Positions 1 through 9,177 are shown, counted from the stretch's first letter. The stretch is DNA of 64,000 nucleotides from Bin87 sp965220505 (GCA_965220505.1 CBDCQE010000003.1:434001-498000), one strand, 5' to 3'. Notes: generated from the sequence alone by a model not told the origin. A program made the numbers and translations.

Positions 1-403
1 GTTCGCCGATGATGTTGCCGGCGGTCATTCGCGGGTTCAACGAGCTGTAGGGGTCCTGGAAGATGATCTGCATTTGGCGGCGCATCGACCGCATCTGGCC
101 GGTTTTGGCCTGGGCGATGTCAACGCCGTTGAACCAGATCTGGCCGTCGGTGGGCCGGTAGAGACGCAGGATGCAGCGGCCGGTGGTGGTCTTGCCGCAG
201 CCGGACTCGCCGACCATCCCCAGGGTCTCGCCGCGACGCACGGTGAAATCCACGCCGTCGATGGCTTTGATGTAGGCAACCGCCCGTTGAAACAGGATGC
301 CCGACGTTACCGGAAAGTGCATCTTGAGGCCGCGGACGTCCAGCAGCAGGTTGTCCGCCGCCGGAGTGGTGGCAGCCGTTTGGGGCATTTCAGCAGTTGT
401 CAT
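1..403 (-). CDS. Oligopeptide ABC transporter ATP-binding protein (OppF/DppF type), 3' end beyond window
   Basis: This is the second ATPase of a peptide-type ABC importer, which would hydrolyse ATP at the inner face of the membrane to drive uptake. About 134 codons are present and the reading frame leaves the window. Visible are a Walker A (GESGCGKTTTGR) at about residues 67-78 and a Q-loop region IIFQDPYSSLNPR typical of OppF; the signature and Walker B lie outside. The start is ATG at 403. The OppD-type gene lies 67 bases upstream on the same strand, so the two ATPases are probably co-transcribed, facing away from the permease genes at 7-9 kb. Substrate specificity cannot be read from an ATPase. 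Confidence 0.9.
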   Translation of the reverse strand, partial: MTTAEMPQTAATTPAADNLLLDVRGLKMHFPVTSGILFQRAVAYIKAIDGVDFTVRRGETLGMVGESGCGKTTTGRCILRLYRPTDGQIWFNGVDIAQAKTGQMRSMRRQMQIIFQDPYSSLNPRMTAGNIIGE

Positions 404-470
404 GGTGAAACTCCCTTGTCAGGACCGACTTTTACCATCGATACCGAATGACGATGTTTGGATTGAGGTT

Positions 471-1514
471 CTAGCCGGTTCCCATGGCGTAGCTCAACGC
501 CTGCACGCCGAGGATTTCCGAACGCCAGCAGGCGGACACGTGGGGCTCCTCTGACGAATTGCTCTCCACCGGCATCAGCGGCGGCGCTTCCGTGACGCAC
601 TTGTCAATGGCGAAACGGCAGCGGGCGCGGAAGGAGCACCCCTGGGGCAGGTTGACCAAGTCCGGCGGTTGACCTTCGATGGGCACCAGTTTGGCCGCCT
701 GACCCTCGTCGTCCATCAGTCGCTGGTCCAGCCGCGGAACCGAGTCCAGCAGCCCGACGGTGTAGGGATGGCGGGGGTTGGTGTAGATCTCGAAGGCCGA
801 ACCGCGTTCGATGATCTTGCCGGCGTACATCACGTTCACCCGGTCAGCGTAGCGAGCCACGACGCCCAGGTTGTGCGTGATGATGATGAGAGCGACGCCG
901 AGGTCCTGGGTGAGAGACTTCATCAACTCCAGGATCTGGGCCTGAATGGTCACGTCCAGGGCGGTGGTCGGCTCGTCGGCGATGATCAGCTGCGGGTTGC
1001 AGCTCAGCGCCATGGCGATCATGACGCGCTGGCGCATGCCTCCGCTGAATTGGTGCGGATACTGGCGGATCCGACGCTCCGGGTCGGGAATGCCCACCCT
1101 GGCGAGCAGGTCGACCGCGTCCTTGCGGGCTTCATCGCGGCTCTTGCCCATGTGCAACTGGATGGTCTCGGTCAGTTGCCGGTCCAGGGTCAGCACCGGG
1201 TTGAGCGAGGTCATGGGCTCCTGGAACACCATGGCCATCTTCGCCCCGCGTATGCGGCGCATATCGTCCATGTCGATCTGGAGGATGTCCTCGCCGTCGA
1301 ACATGACCTCGCCGCCCACGGTTTTGCCGGGCGGGTCGGGGATCAGGCGCATGAGGGACAGGGCGCTGACGCTCTTACCACATCCGCTTTCGCCGACCAG
1401 CCCGAGCGTTTCGCCGGGCATCACCTCGTAGGACACATCATCAACTGCCTTGACCACGCCTTCGTAGGTGAAAAAGTACGTTTGCAGATTCTTGACTTCC
1501 AACAGCGGGTCCAC
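471..1514 (-). CDS. Oligopeptide ABC transporter ATP-binding protein (OppD/DppD type)
   Basis: First ATPase of the peptide-type ABC importer, 347 residues. It shows Walker A GESGCGKS, Q-loop VFQEPMTSLNP, ABC signature FSGGMRQR, Walker B LIIADEPTTALD and an H-loop histidine in IITHNLGVV. The C-terminal part carries the oligopeptide-type extension with CSFRARCRFAIDKC, the cysteine-rich motif usual in OppD/DppD. I chose the GTG at 1514 because an AGGAGGAGG Shine-Dalgarno lies seven bases upstream; the longer frame to 1610 adds residues unlike the family. It pairs with the partial OppF gene downstream. Family call is firm; the substrate (peptide, nickel, sugar oligomer) is unknown. Confidence 0.93.
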   Translation of the reverse strand: MDPLLEVKNLQTYFFTYEGVVKAVDDVSYEVMPGETLGLVGESGCGKSVSALSLMRLIPDPPGKTVGGEVMFDGEDILQIDMDDMRRIRGAKMAMVFQEPMTSLNPVLTLDRQLTETIQLHMGKSRDEARKDAVDLLARVGIPDPERRIRQYPHQFSGGMRQRVMIAMALSCNPQLIIADEPTTALDVTIQAQILELMKSLTQDLGVALIIITHNLGVVARYADRVNVMYAGKIIERGSAFEIYTNPRHPYTVGLLDSVPRLDQRLMDDEGQAAKLVPIEGQPPDLVNLPQGCSFRARCRFAIDKCVTEAPPLMPVESNSSEEPHVSACWRSEILGVQALSYAMGTG

Positions 1515-1736
1515 TGCAAACCTCCTCCTGGGTGAGTGCTTTACGCACTGGCCAATCTGTGGGGTATCTCGGTATGGACCGTGGATACCTTGCCGGCTCG
1601 CCGGACACACTATGTTCCCGCGATTTTAAGTTGGGTCACGTTACCATAGGCTGCATACCGCTGCAAGCAGAATACGAGGCGACAGGCTGCCCGCAACTGC
1701 CGCAAGAGTTCCGCGCCGTCGCTCCGATTGGGCGCG

Positions 1737-3035
1737 TCAGTACACGACTTGCTGCGCCACGAGTTCGTCGATTCGCGTCTCGTCCATACCCAGCAGTTCC
1801 TGCAACACGTACATGTTGTGCTGGCCCAGCAACGGAGCCGGCGCGCCCACCGAGCCGGGGGTGTCGCTGAACCGCCAGGGAACCCCGTAGACCATCTCGG
1901 CGCCGACGTGGGGGTGGTCGATTTCCACGTAAGTCTCCCGGGCGTTCAGGTGAGGGTCGGCGAACTGATCGGCGATGTTCATCACCGGCATGGCCGCCAC
2001 TCCCGCCGCCTGCAACCTTTCCACCACCTGCCGGGGGCTGAGGCAGCGCGTCCAGGCCGCGATGCGCTCGTCCAGGTCGCGCCGGTTGATCCATCGGGAC
2101 GATTTATCGGCGAACCCGGCGTCGGCGGCCAGGCCGGAACATCCCGCGCCATCGCTTTGGATGACGCCGGCTAGCGCCTGCCATTCTTCCTCGGTGCGCA
2201 CGGCGATGGCGACCCAGGTGTCCTCGCCGGCGCAGGGGTAATTATTGTGCGGCGCGAAGTCCGGGTCGTCGTTGCCGGGCGGAACCGGGATCTTGCCCGT
2301 CATCTGGTATTCCAGCATCGGCACCCCCAGCAACGCGGCCGTGCCCTCCAGGTGGGCGGCTTCCACGTACTGCCCTGCGCCGGTGCGGTTGCGGTGCCGC
2401 AGCGCCGCCACCACCCCCAGCGCCGTGCACAGGGCAGCCACGGTGTCGCTCCACGCGGCCTGGAGTTCGCCCACCAGAGGCTCACCTTCTTCCGGCGCGT
2501 AACCCACCAGGCTCATCATGCCCGACATGGCCTGGATGATGGGCGCGTAGGCCACCATGTCCCGCAGCGGGCCGGTATCGCCGAAGGCCGGCATGGATGC
2601 CACGATGATGTCCGGCTTGACCGCCCGGAGGCTGGCGTGGTCCATGCCCAGCCGTTCCAGCACTCCCGGGGAGAAATTCGCCAGCACCACGTCGCTGACC
2701 GAGGCCAACCGTCGCAGGATGCTGCGGCCGGCTTCGGTGCGCAGGTTCAGCGTCACGCTGAGCTTGTTCCGGTTGAGCCCGTGAAACACCGGTTGCAATT
2801 CGGGCCAGAGGCCGCGGTCTCCGCCGGCCAGATCTTCACCGTGATTTTCAATGGGTATCATGGGACGGCCCAGGCGCATGCCGTCCATGCGCGCCCGGCT
2901 CTCGATCTTGATCACCTCCGCGCCCATGTCCGCCAGCAGGTGGCCCGCCATCGGCCCGGCCCAGGCGGAGCCCAGGTCCACGACGCGGACGTTGCGCAGA
3001 GGGGGGCGAGACATCGGACCGGCGGAAACCATCAT
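1737..3035 (-). CDS. Class III (CaiB/BaiF) CoA-transferase, catalytic Asp apparently replaced
   Basis: A 432-residue family III CoA-transferase, which would move CoA between acyl donors and acceptors. The N-terminal fold is clear: LRNVRVVDLGSAWAGPMAG and ADMGAEVIKIES. The catalytic aspartate of formyl-CoA transferase lies in a GYDxxxQAxSG motif; here the matching stretch reads VAYAPIIQAMSG, so the Asp appears to be missing. The ATG at 3035 overlaps the TGA of the upstream CoA-transferase (ATGA), implying translational coupling and perhaps a hetero-oligomer in which one subunit is non-catalytic. A start at 3014 (MSRPPLRN) is an alternative. Substrate unknown. Confidence 0.88.
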   Translation of the reverse strand: MMVSAGPMSRPPLRNVRVVDLGSAWAGPMAGHLLADMGAEVIKIESRARMDGMRLGRPMIPIENHGEDLAGGDRGLWPELQPVFHGLNRNKLSVTLNLRTEAGRSILRRLASVSDVVLANFSPGVLERLGMDHASLRAVKPDIIVASMPAFGDTGPLRDMVAYAPIIQAMSGMMSLVGYAPEEGEPLVGELQAAWSDTVAALCTALGVVAALRHRNRTGAGQYVEAAHLEGTAALLGVPMLEYQMTGKIPVPPGNDDPDFAPHNNYPCAGEDTWVAIAVRTEEEWQALAGVIQSDGAGCSGLAADAGFADKSSRWINRRDLDERIAAWTRCLSPRQVVERLQAAGVAAMPVMNIADQFADPHLNARETYVEIDHPHVGAEMVYGVPWRFSDTPGSVGAPAPLLGQHNMYVLQELLGMDETRIDELVAQQVVY

Positions 3036-4255
3036 TCTCCGAATACATCTGCGTTGTGTTGTCCCAGGAGCGGAGCGGGACGGACGATGCGGCACGGCGA
3101 ACCGTGCAGCCGTACCGGAGCGCCGGGATAGCGGTAGCCGCCGGCTTCAGGATGATCCGATTCGACGAACCAGTCCCGCTGGTGCAGGTGGGGCATTTCC
3201 AGCGCCTCGTCCATGGTCAGAACCGGGGCGCACGGGATGCGGTTTTCCAGGCACAGTTGCAGGATCTCCTCCTTGTCGTGTTCCATGAACCAGGGGGCGA
3301 TCAGGTTTTCGGCCTCCTCGGGGTATTGATCGCTCATGGCGCGCCGGTCCCGGTAGCGTGGATTTTCGGTCCAGTCCGGGTCGCCCATCAGGTGCAGGAA
3401 CCGCTGGTACTGTTCCATCTGCGGGGCGTCGATGCACACGTAGCCGTCCCGGCAGGGCAGCACGCAGTTGGGAAAGAGGCCCAGGCGCATCCGGTTCCCC
3501 GAACGTGAGCCGGCGATGCCGCGATAGATGAAGGTGGGCAGGTGGTAACCGGTCAGCAGCGTGCTGATCACTCCCGAATCGGCGATGTCGATGTACTGCC
3601 CGCCGGCGTCCTCGCCGTCGCCGGCCAGGTTCGACTCTCGAGCCAGCAAGGCGACGATGGCGGCGTAGGCTCCGCCCAAGCCGGCCAGATAGCCGGCCTG
3701 CCGGTCCGGCGTCGTGAGGGGCTCACGGTGGGTATGGCCGGTGCCGAAACTCATGCCGCTGAGGGCGTTCACCTGCAGGTCGTAGCCGGCGTAATCTCGG
3801 TAGTCGCCGGTACGGCCGTAGGGAGAGAGCGACACGGTTATCAGGTGGGGATGACGACGGCGCAGCGAGGCTAAGTCGATTCCCGCTGGTTCCAGGGCCG
3901 GGAAAGGCTGGTTCTCGACAAACATGTCGGTGCTGGACAGGAGGTTGTGCAGCCGCTCGATGCCGTCTCGCGTGTCGGTGTCCAGGGTCACCCCGCGCTT
4001 GCCCAGGTTGGCGAACAGGAATAGCCCGCTCCGTTCGGCGTGGTGCTCTCGACCGGGAAATGGTCCGGCGCGGCGCGCTGCGTCGCCTTCAGGCGGCTCG
4101 ACCTTGATGACATCCGCGCCCAACTCGGCCAGGACCTTGGCGCAAAACGGCGCCGATACCATCTCGCCCCACTCAACCACGCGCACGCCTTCCAATGGCG
4201 CAGGCGATTGTTCGGAAGTCGGGTGTGAGGGAGGCGTTGCCGATGTGGACGACAT
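3032..4255 (-). CDS. Class III (CaiB/BaiF) CoA-transferase
   Basis: A 407-residue CoA-transferase, first of an overlapping pair. It has LEGVRVVEWGEMVSAPFC, LGADVIKVEPPEGD, and the intact nucleophile motif GYDLQVNALSG with Asp. The start at 4255 (MSSTSATPP) gives a short Pro/Ser-rich tail before the family fold; the frame to 4402 adds an unrelated segment, and no strong ribosome site is visible. The gene sits between the two halves of a peptide-type ABC transporter, suggesting a transport and activation locus for an organic acid, but this is inference. It lies divergent from the binding-protein gene at 4599. Confidence 0.9.
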   Translation of the reverse strand: MSSTSATPPSHPTSEQSPAPLEGVRVVEWGEMVSAPFCAKVLAELGADVIKVEPPEGDAARRAGPFPGREHHAERSGLFLFANLGKRGVTLDTDTRDGIERLHNLLSSTDMFVENQPFPALEPAGIDLASLRRRHPHLITVSLSPYGRTGDYRDYAGYDLQVNALSGMSFGTGHTHREPLTTPDRQAGYLAGLGGAYAAIVALLARESNLAGDGEDAGGQYIDIADSGVISTLLTGYHLPTFIYRGIAGSRSGNRMRLGLFPNCVLPCRDGYVCIDAPQMEQYQRFLHLMGDPDWTENPRYRDRRAMSDQYPEEAENLIAPWFMEHDKEEILQLCLENRIPCAPVLTMDEALEMPHLHQRDWFVESDHPEAGGYRYPGAPVRLHGSPCRIVRPAPLLGQHNADVFGE

Positions 4256-4525
4256 AATGGTGTAAACCGCTAATCCGAGTATTGCTTCACCGACAAATAT
4301 AACCGCGCGGGAGTATATGGTTGCAAATGCGCCCGCGCAACGGCAATCCGAAAGGGCTTCAGCCGACGTAAAACCACGCAATCCAACCGGAGGTTCTGCC
4401 ACGTCCGAAAAGCGTTGTCGCGGTGACGATACCGCTCGGCATGAAACCGTTCAACAACGGCAACCAACTCAATCGGCGTTGATTTGAACATTTTACGCCC
4501 CGCATATTATCACTCAATCGAATAT

Positions 4526-4554
4526 TTGACATCAGTTATTGCCGATGCTAATGT
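4526..4554 (+). promoter_or_regulatory. Probable sigma-70 promoter of the binding-protein/permease operon
   Basis: A perfect -35 TTGACA at 4526-4531 is followed after 17 bases by TAATGT at 4549-4554, a 3/6 match to the -10. The ATG of the binding protein is 45 bases further on. The local sequence is more AT-rich than its surroundings. Confidence 0.55.
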
Positions 4555-4598
4555 TTGGCGGCACACGGGAATCCGCCGACTCATACGGAGGTATCCGA

Positions 4599-6419
4599 AT
4601 GGCAGTTCGCAGTATCCGAAACGCGTGGCGCATAGCCGCAGTTCCCCTGTTGATTGTATTTCTGTCCGTGATTGTCGCCTGTGGCGGTACGGCTGCGGAA
4701 CCGGCTGCCGCGCCGGCAGCCACCGAGGCGCCGGCGGCTCCGGCCCAGGCCGCGGCCACCGCCGCTCCCGAGCCCACCGCGATGCCGGCCATGGCTGATG
4801 AGGACACCTACCTCCACCTGGCAGTGACCCCGCTGCCTCAGGACACCTTCTTCCCCTGGCTGGCCACCAGCAGCGGGCACTTGGTGTTCCGGCCCATCTG
4901 GGAAAACCCGACCACCATTTCGCCCGACACCGGCGTCTCCACCATCCTGCCCCAGTTGGCCCGGGAATGGGATGTGAGCCCCGATGCCAGCGAGTACACC
5001 TTCTACCTCCAGGAAGGCGTGGAGATGCACTTCGGCTGGGGCGAGTTCACCGTCCAGGACTTCATCTTCACCGTTGACCAGCAGATGTCCGACCCCCTGG
5101 CCGGCTGCAAGGGCCCGCTGAAGAAGTTCATGGGGTACGACTCCATGACGGAGATGATCGACGCCGGCCAAGCGGAGGTCATCGACGACTACACTTTGAA
5201 GATGACGCTGGCCCAGCCCCAGGTGGACGTCGCCGACTGGTGGTTCAACATCCTGGTGGTGCCGTGCGCGGCGATTCGCAGTTCGGCCCAGCACGCGGCC
5301 GAAGGCGACGCCATGTTCGAGCAGGGCCCGGCCGGAACCGGCGGCTTCCAGTTCGTCAATCGCGAACTCAAGGAGTACACCGAGTACGAGGCGGTTCCCT
5401 TTGATCACTGGCGTGTCAACCCCGAGTTCAAGCGGATGCGCATCAGCACTACCCCGGAGGATCTGACCCGGCTGGCCATGCTGCTCACCGGCGAGGCCAA
5501 CATGGTGGACATCCCCAAGGTGCTGCACCAGCAGGCCATCGACGAGGGCATGGAAGTCTTCGAGAGCCCGCTGCCTTCCGTGGGGCTGACCATCATGCCC
5601 TTCGGGCAGTACGAGTTGAGCGAGGTCAACTGGAGTCCCGACACCGAGCCCTGGACGGCCGCCGGCGAGACCGGTCGCCTGGTCCGCGAGGCCATGAACC
5701 GCGCCATCAACCGTGAGCAGATCATCAACGAGCTGTTCAAAGGCCGCGGCGAACCCATGTACAACACCATCTTCCACGACTCGCTGGAGGGATGGAACCC
5801 CCGCTGGGCCGACGAGTTCGACGAGAGGTACGGCTACGATCCGGAACGAGCGAAGGAGCTTCTGGACGAAGCCGGATTCCCCGGCGACAACGGCCAAAAC
5901 CGCTTCTATATGGAAGTGTGGCAGTCCAGCCTGCCCGGCCTGCCGGAGACTATCGAGGTAGCTCAGACGGTTGCTCAATCCTTCCAGGACATCGGCATCG
6001 ATGTGAAGTTGGTTGAGGTGGAGTTCGCCCGCGCGCTGGACGCCTTCCGCGACCAGCACGACGCCCACTTCATCCTTCCCGTGCGCCAGACCATCCGGCA
6101 GATCAACGCCAACGCCCGCATCTACTACTACACCGGAGACATCAATCCGGAAACCGGCCTTCCCGGCGGCGGGGTGGCCTACATCGAGCACCAGATCTAC
6201 GACGACAACTACGAGGCGCTCCTCAAGGAAACGGACCCGGCCGAGCGGCACCGGTTGGCGCAGGAGATGGGCGACCACATCTACGACAACTACCGTACCA
6301 TCCCCATCGTCAACGTCCGCGCCACGCTGGTGGCGAACCCCGAAGAGGTGGCCGAGTACAAGTTCGGCAGCCTGACCGGCGTGTTCGGCCACCTGGAGTA
6401 TGCCAAGGCGGCGCGTTAG
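4599..6419 (+). CDS. Solute-binding lipoprotein of ABC importer (family 5, peptide/nickel type)
   Basis: A 606-residue extracytoplasmic binding protein. The first ~30 residues are a lipoprotein signal: basic MAVRSIRNAWR, a hydrophobic core, then a lipobox ending VIVAC with the Cys as lipidation site. A low-complexity Ala/Pro/Glu linker follows (to about residue 65). The mature part follows the SBP_bac_5 layout, including LAREWDVSPDASEYTFYLQEGV near the start and REAMNRAINREQIINELF later. The ATG at 4599 has a GGAGG ribosome site eight bases upstream; the frame to 4539 adds 20 residues before the signal. Permeases follow after two small genes. Ligand unknown. Confidence 0.93.
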   Translation: MAVRSIRNAWRIAAVPLLIVFLSVIVACGGTAAEPAAAPAATEAPAAPAQAAATAAPEPTAMPAMADEDTYLHLAVTPLPQDTFFPWLATSSGHLVFRPIWENPTTISPDTGVSTILPQLAREWDVSPDASEYTFYLQEGVEMHFGWGEFTVQDFIFTVDQQMSDPLAGCKGPLKKFMGYDSMTEMIDAGQAEVIDDYTLKMTLAQPQVDVADWWFNILVVPCAAIRSSAQHAAEGDAMFEQGPAGTGGFQFVNRELKEYTEYEAVPFDHWRVNPEFKRMRISTTPEDLTRLAMLLTGEANMVDIPKVLHQQAIDEGMEVFESPLPSVGLTIMPFGQYELSEVNWSPDTEPWTAAGETGRLVREAMNRAINREQIINELFKGRGEPMYNTIFHDSLEGWNPRWADEFDERYGYDPERAKELLDEAGFPGDNGQNRFYMEVWQSSLPGLPETIEVAQTVAQSFQDIGIDVKLVEVEFARALDAFRDQHDAHFILPVRQTIRQINANARIYYYTGDINPETGLPGGGVAYIEHQIYDDNYEALLKETDPAERHRLAQEMGDHIYDNYRTIPIVNVRATLVANPEEVAEYKFGSLTGVFGHLEYAKAAR

Positions 6420-6436
6420 CCATGTGAGGCTGAATT

Positions 6437-6634
6437 ATGGAATTCAAGCACACGCCCGAGCATCTGCGGCCATTCGTCAAACCGGAACATTTCGCTGAGG
6501 TCGAGGCGCACTTCCGCGATACCCACGAGGTACGCCAGCGTCTCGAGGAAGCTTTGGCGAAAAAGCCGGAATGGTTGACCGAGATTGAAAAGGCCGGCGC
6601 CAACCGCAACGAAGGATCGGTTTCGAAAGATTAA
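6437..6634 (+). CDS. Small acidic hypothetical protein inside ABC operon
   Basis: A 65-residue protein I do not recognise, 17 bases after the binding protein stop. It is rich in charged residues (MEFKHTPEHLRPFVKPEHFAEV at the start) and would be mostly helical and soluble, with no membrane segment or cysteine. A weak GAGG ribosome site precedes the ATG. Its position between the binding protein and permease genes suggests co-expression with the importer. No function can be assigned. Confidence 0.6.
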   Translation: MEFKHTPEHLRPFVKPEHFAEVEAHFRDTHEVRQRLEEALAKKPEWLTEIEKAGANRNEGSVSKD

Positions 6635-6641
6635 ACATAGT

Positions 6642-6965
6642 ATGCTGCCAGACCGCTATCGAGAGCAATTCTGGACTTATCACGCGGTGATAAGCGAATA
6701 CATCAGAATTTGCAGTGGCGAATTGTTTGTCTTGGGGCTGGAGAGCTACGCCGAAGAGTTGGCAGACATACTGGGTTACATTGACGCCAATGACTACCGA
6801 TTGGCGGTGGTGAAACTGGCGGACTTTCTCAACGAATCCAATATGCGCAGAGTTTTCGGCGAGTCAGAGAATGCAAGGGTTTCCGCAACGCCGATGCAAT
6901 TGGTGCTGGCACGTCTCATCGGCCTGGAAGAATTCGTTGACACTTTCGGACTACCTCAATTCTAA
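6642..6965 (+). CDS. Hypothetical helical protein inside ABC operon
   Basis: A 107-residue protein (MLPDRYREQFWTYHAV start) that I do not recognise. It appears all-helical and soluble, with no signal peptide, membrane segment or catalytic motif. Its start at 6642 lies seven bases after the previous stop; the longer frame to 6585 would overlap that gene by 50 bases and is less likely. Codon use (more A/T-ending codons) differs from the flanking transporter genes, so the two small genes at 6437-6965 may be an insertion into the transporter operon. Confidence 0.55.
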   Translation: MLPDRYREQFWTYHAVISEYIRICSGELFVLGLESYAEELADILGYIDANDYRLAVVKLADFLNESNMRRVFGESENARVSATPMQLVLARLIGLEEFVDTFGLPQF

Positions 6966-7031
6966 GCAGGCATCCCTCGGACATCACAGATTTTCACCGG
7001 CATGGCAGTATAGGATGGCAAGGAGACTATC

Positions 7032-7955
7032 ATGCAGCGGTTCATAATCTTCCGCGTTGGGCAGGCGATCATCGCCGTGCTCCTGGTGAGCATCATCGTG
7101 TTCATGCTCTCCAACATTACCGGGGACCCCACCTCGGTGATGCTGCCCATGGGTGAGGCCACCCCAGAAGACATCGCCGCCCTGAAGGAAAAATGGGGCC
7201 TGGACAAGCCACTGCACATGCGCTACCTGGTCTTCCTGGGCAACGCCGTCCAGGGTGACTTCGGCGAGTCCTACGCCTTTGGCGGGCAGACCGCCATGGG
7301 CATGGTGATGGATCGCTTCCCGGCCACGCTGCAACTCGGAGGCCTGGCCATGGTGATCGCCGTGGTCCTCGGGGTGCCCTTGGGCGTCATCACCGCAGCG
7401 CGCAAGGACGGCTGGCTGGACTACCAGGGCAAGGCGGTGGCCTTCCTGGGACAGTCGGTGCCGAGCTTCTGGCTGGGCATCATGCTGCTGTGGCTCTTTG
7501 CGGTGCAGCTCGGATGGCTGCCATCGTCCGGCAAAGGTGGTCTGTCCCACATGATCATGCCGGCGTTCACCCTGGGCTTCTTCCAGGTGGCGGCGCTGCT
7601 GCGCCTGATCCGCTCCTCGATGCTGGACGTTCTGGACACGGAATTCGTCAAACTGGCGCGCATCAAGGGCGTGCCGGAGTGGAAAGTGATCTGGAAACAC
7701 TGTCTCCGCAACGCCTTTATTGCGCCACTGACCTACTTTGCCATCATCATCGGCGGCCTGTTCACAGGCACCGTGATCGTGGAAACAGTGTTCTCGTGGC
7801 CGGGTGTGGGGCAGTTGGCGGTGGGTGCCGTGCGTGGGCGCGACTTCCAGGTGCTGCAGGCGGTGGTGATCATCGGATCGTCCATCTACATCTTCGCGAA
7901 CCTGGTCGTGGACATCCTCTACGCGTACCTGGATCCTCGGATCCGCTACACGTAG
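7032..7955 (+). CDS. ABC transporter permease (OppB/DppB type)
   Basis: Inner-membrane permease, 307 residues, first of two. The N-terminus FIIFRVGQAIIAVLLVSIIVFML is a typical OppB first helix and is followed by a periplasmic loop with EDIAALKEKWGLDKPL. The binding-protein-dependent transport domain includes the EAA loop region (LIRSSMLDVLDTEFVKLARIKG) that contacts the ATPases, and a C-terminal VETVFSWPGVGQL motif, both diagnostic. An AAGGAG ribosome site precedes the ATG. It should pair with the OppC-type protein at 8024 and the two minus-strand ATPases. Confidence 0.95.
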   Translation: MQRFIIFRVGQAIIAVLLVSIIVFMLSNITGDPTSVMLPMGEATPEDIAALKEKWGLDKPLHMRYLVFLGNAVQGDFGESYAFGGQTAMGMVMDRFPATLQLGGLAMVIAVVLGVPLGVITAARKDGWLDYQGKAVAFLGQSVPSFWLGIMLLWLFAVQLGWLPSSGKGGLSHMIMPAFTLGFFQVAALLRLIRSSMLDVLDTEFVKLARIKGVPEWKVIWKHCLRNAFIAPLTYFAIIIGGLFTGTVIVETVFSWPGVGQLAVGAVRGRDFQVLQAVVIIGSSIYIFANLVVDILYAYLDPRIRYT

Positions 7956-8023
7956 GCGAGCGCACACGGAAGAAAGCCGCATTGATATCGACAAACACAA
8001 TGGCCAACGGTGGAGAGTGAGAC

Positions 8024-9121
8024 ATGGCTATCACCACAGCGCCGGCTCCAGCCAGTCCCGTCTCGGAAGCAGCAGTACGCCCTGGTGCCCTCGCCAGGAT
8101 CCGTCATTGGATTACGGAAATTCGCCGGCTGCCTCTGTTCCCGGTCACGATGCTGCTGGTGTTCCTGCTCATACCGGCAGTCTTCGCTGAGCTGATCGCT
8201 CCCCATAATCCGCGGCGCGGAGATCTCGACGACCGACTGGTCCCGCCGGCTTGGTCCGGCGATGTGGTGTCTCATCGCACGGTTGTGGAGCGGGTGAACC
8301 GGGACAACCGCCAGAATGAAATCAAGCTGACCGACGCGGAACGCACCGTCCGCATCGGCGACGCCACCGTGGTGGGCAAGGTGGAGGGCGAGGCTCCGGT
8401 TCTGGGTGACCAGATCCAGATCGTGGTCAAACCCGGCGGGCAGGGCAAATACCTGCTGGGCACCGACAAGAACGGCATGGACATATTCAGCCGAATTGTT
8501 CACGGGGCCCGGTTGGCGTTGGTGGTGTCGATGATGGCGATCTTCGTGTCGGGGCTGATCGGCACCGTGCTGGGCATCCTGGCCGGCTATTACGGCGGCT
8601 GGGTGGACACGCTGGTGATGCGCCTGGTCGACATGTCGCTGTCGATCTCGCTGATCCTGGTGGCGCTGGTGCTGGCGGCGACCCTGGGGCCACGCATCGA
8701 AAACGTGCTAATCGTGGTGTGCCTGTTCCTCTGGTCGCGGTACGCCCGGCTGATTCGCGGGGAGACGCTGGCGCTCAAGACGCAGGACTTCATCGCCCGG
8801 GCGCGGGTGGCCGGTTCGTCGGAAATCAGGATCATGCTGCGCCACATCTTTCCCAACCTGGTGAACACGATCATCGTGCTGGCCACCCTCCAGCTGGGTT
8901 TCGTAATCCTGCTGGAAGCCGGCCTCAGCTTCCTGGGCGCGGGCATCCCCCGCCCCAATCCGGCGTGGGGCGTCATGGTAGCGGACGGACGCGAGCTCAT
9001 CATCGACTCCTGGTGGGTCTCCTTCTTCCCCGGCCTGGCCATCCTGTTCACCGTGCTGTCGGTGAACCTGCTGGGCGACTGGCTGCGCGACCGGTTGGAC
9101 CCCAAGCAGCGCAATGTGTAG
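8024..9121 (+). CDS. ABC transporter permease (OppC/DppC type) with enlarged periplasmic insert
   Basis: Second inner-membrane permease, 365 residues, longer than the usual ~300. The first membrane helix (about residues 38-56) leads into LIAPHNPRR, the family's conserved post-helix motif. The expected LLGTDxxG motif (here LLGTDKNGMD) comes only after about 65 extra residues rich in charged and beta-prone segments (around 75-140). The rest is canonical: GARLAL, an EAA region TQDFIARARVAGSSEIRIM, and SFLGAGIPRPNPAWGVM. It follows the OppB gene by 68 bases. The insert is the unusual part and probably faces the periplasm or binding protein. Confidence 0.92.
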   Translation: MAITTAPAPASPVSEAAVRPGALARIRHWITEIRRLPLFPVTMLLVFLLIPAVFAELIAPHNPRRGDLDDRLVPPAWSGDVVSHRTVVERVNRDNRQNEIKLTDAERTVRIGDATVVGKVEGEAPVLGDQIQIVVKPGGQGKYLLGTDKNGMDIFSRIVHGARLALVVSMMAIFVSGLIGTVLGILAGYYGGWVDTLVMRLVDMSLSISLILVALVLAATLGPRIENVLIVVCLFLWSRYARLIRGETLALKTQDFIARARVAGSSEIRIMLRHIFPNLVNTIIVLATLQLGFVILLEAGLSFLGAGIPRPNPAWGVMVADGRELIIDSWWVSFFPGLAILFTVLSVNLLGDWLRDRLDPKQRNV

Positions 9122-9149
9122 CGACCCAGGCCAATTTTGAGGCTAGAAT

Positions 9150-9177
9150 GTAGGGGCGAATGATCATTCGCCCCTAC
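9150..9177. repeat. Perfect 28-bp palindrome, GGGGCG family
   Basis: The sequence reads identically on both strands, built around TGATCA with arms GTAGGGGCGAA and TTCGCCCCTAC. It sits 29 bases after the permease stop and could fold as a terminator stem, but no T-run follows. Related GGGGCG/CGCCCC hairpins recur at 32525, 47269, 59177 and 59559. Confidence 0.75.

Noticed and set aside
4581..6392. Long open frame (603 codons) on the minus strand opposite the binding protein
   Set aside because: Complement of a well-supported gene; its protein is low in complexity and has no family motif. High GC opens antisense frames.
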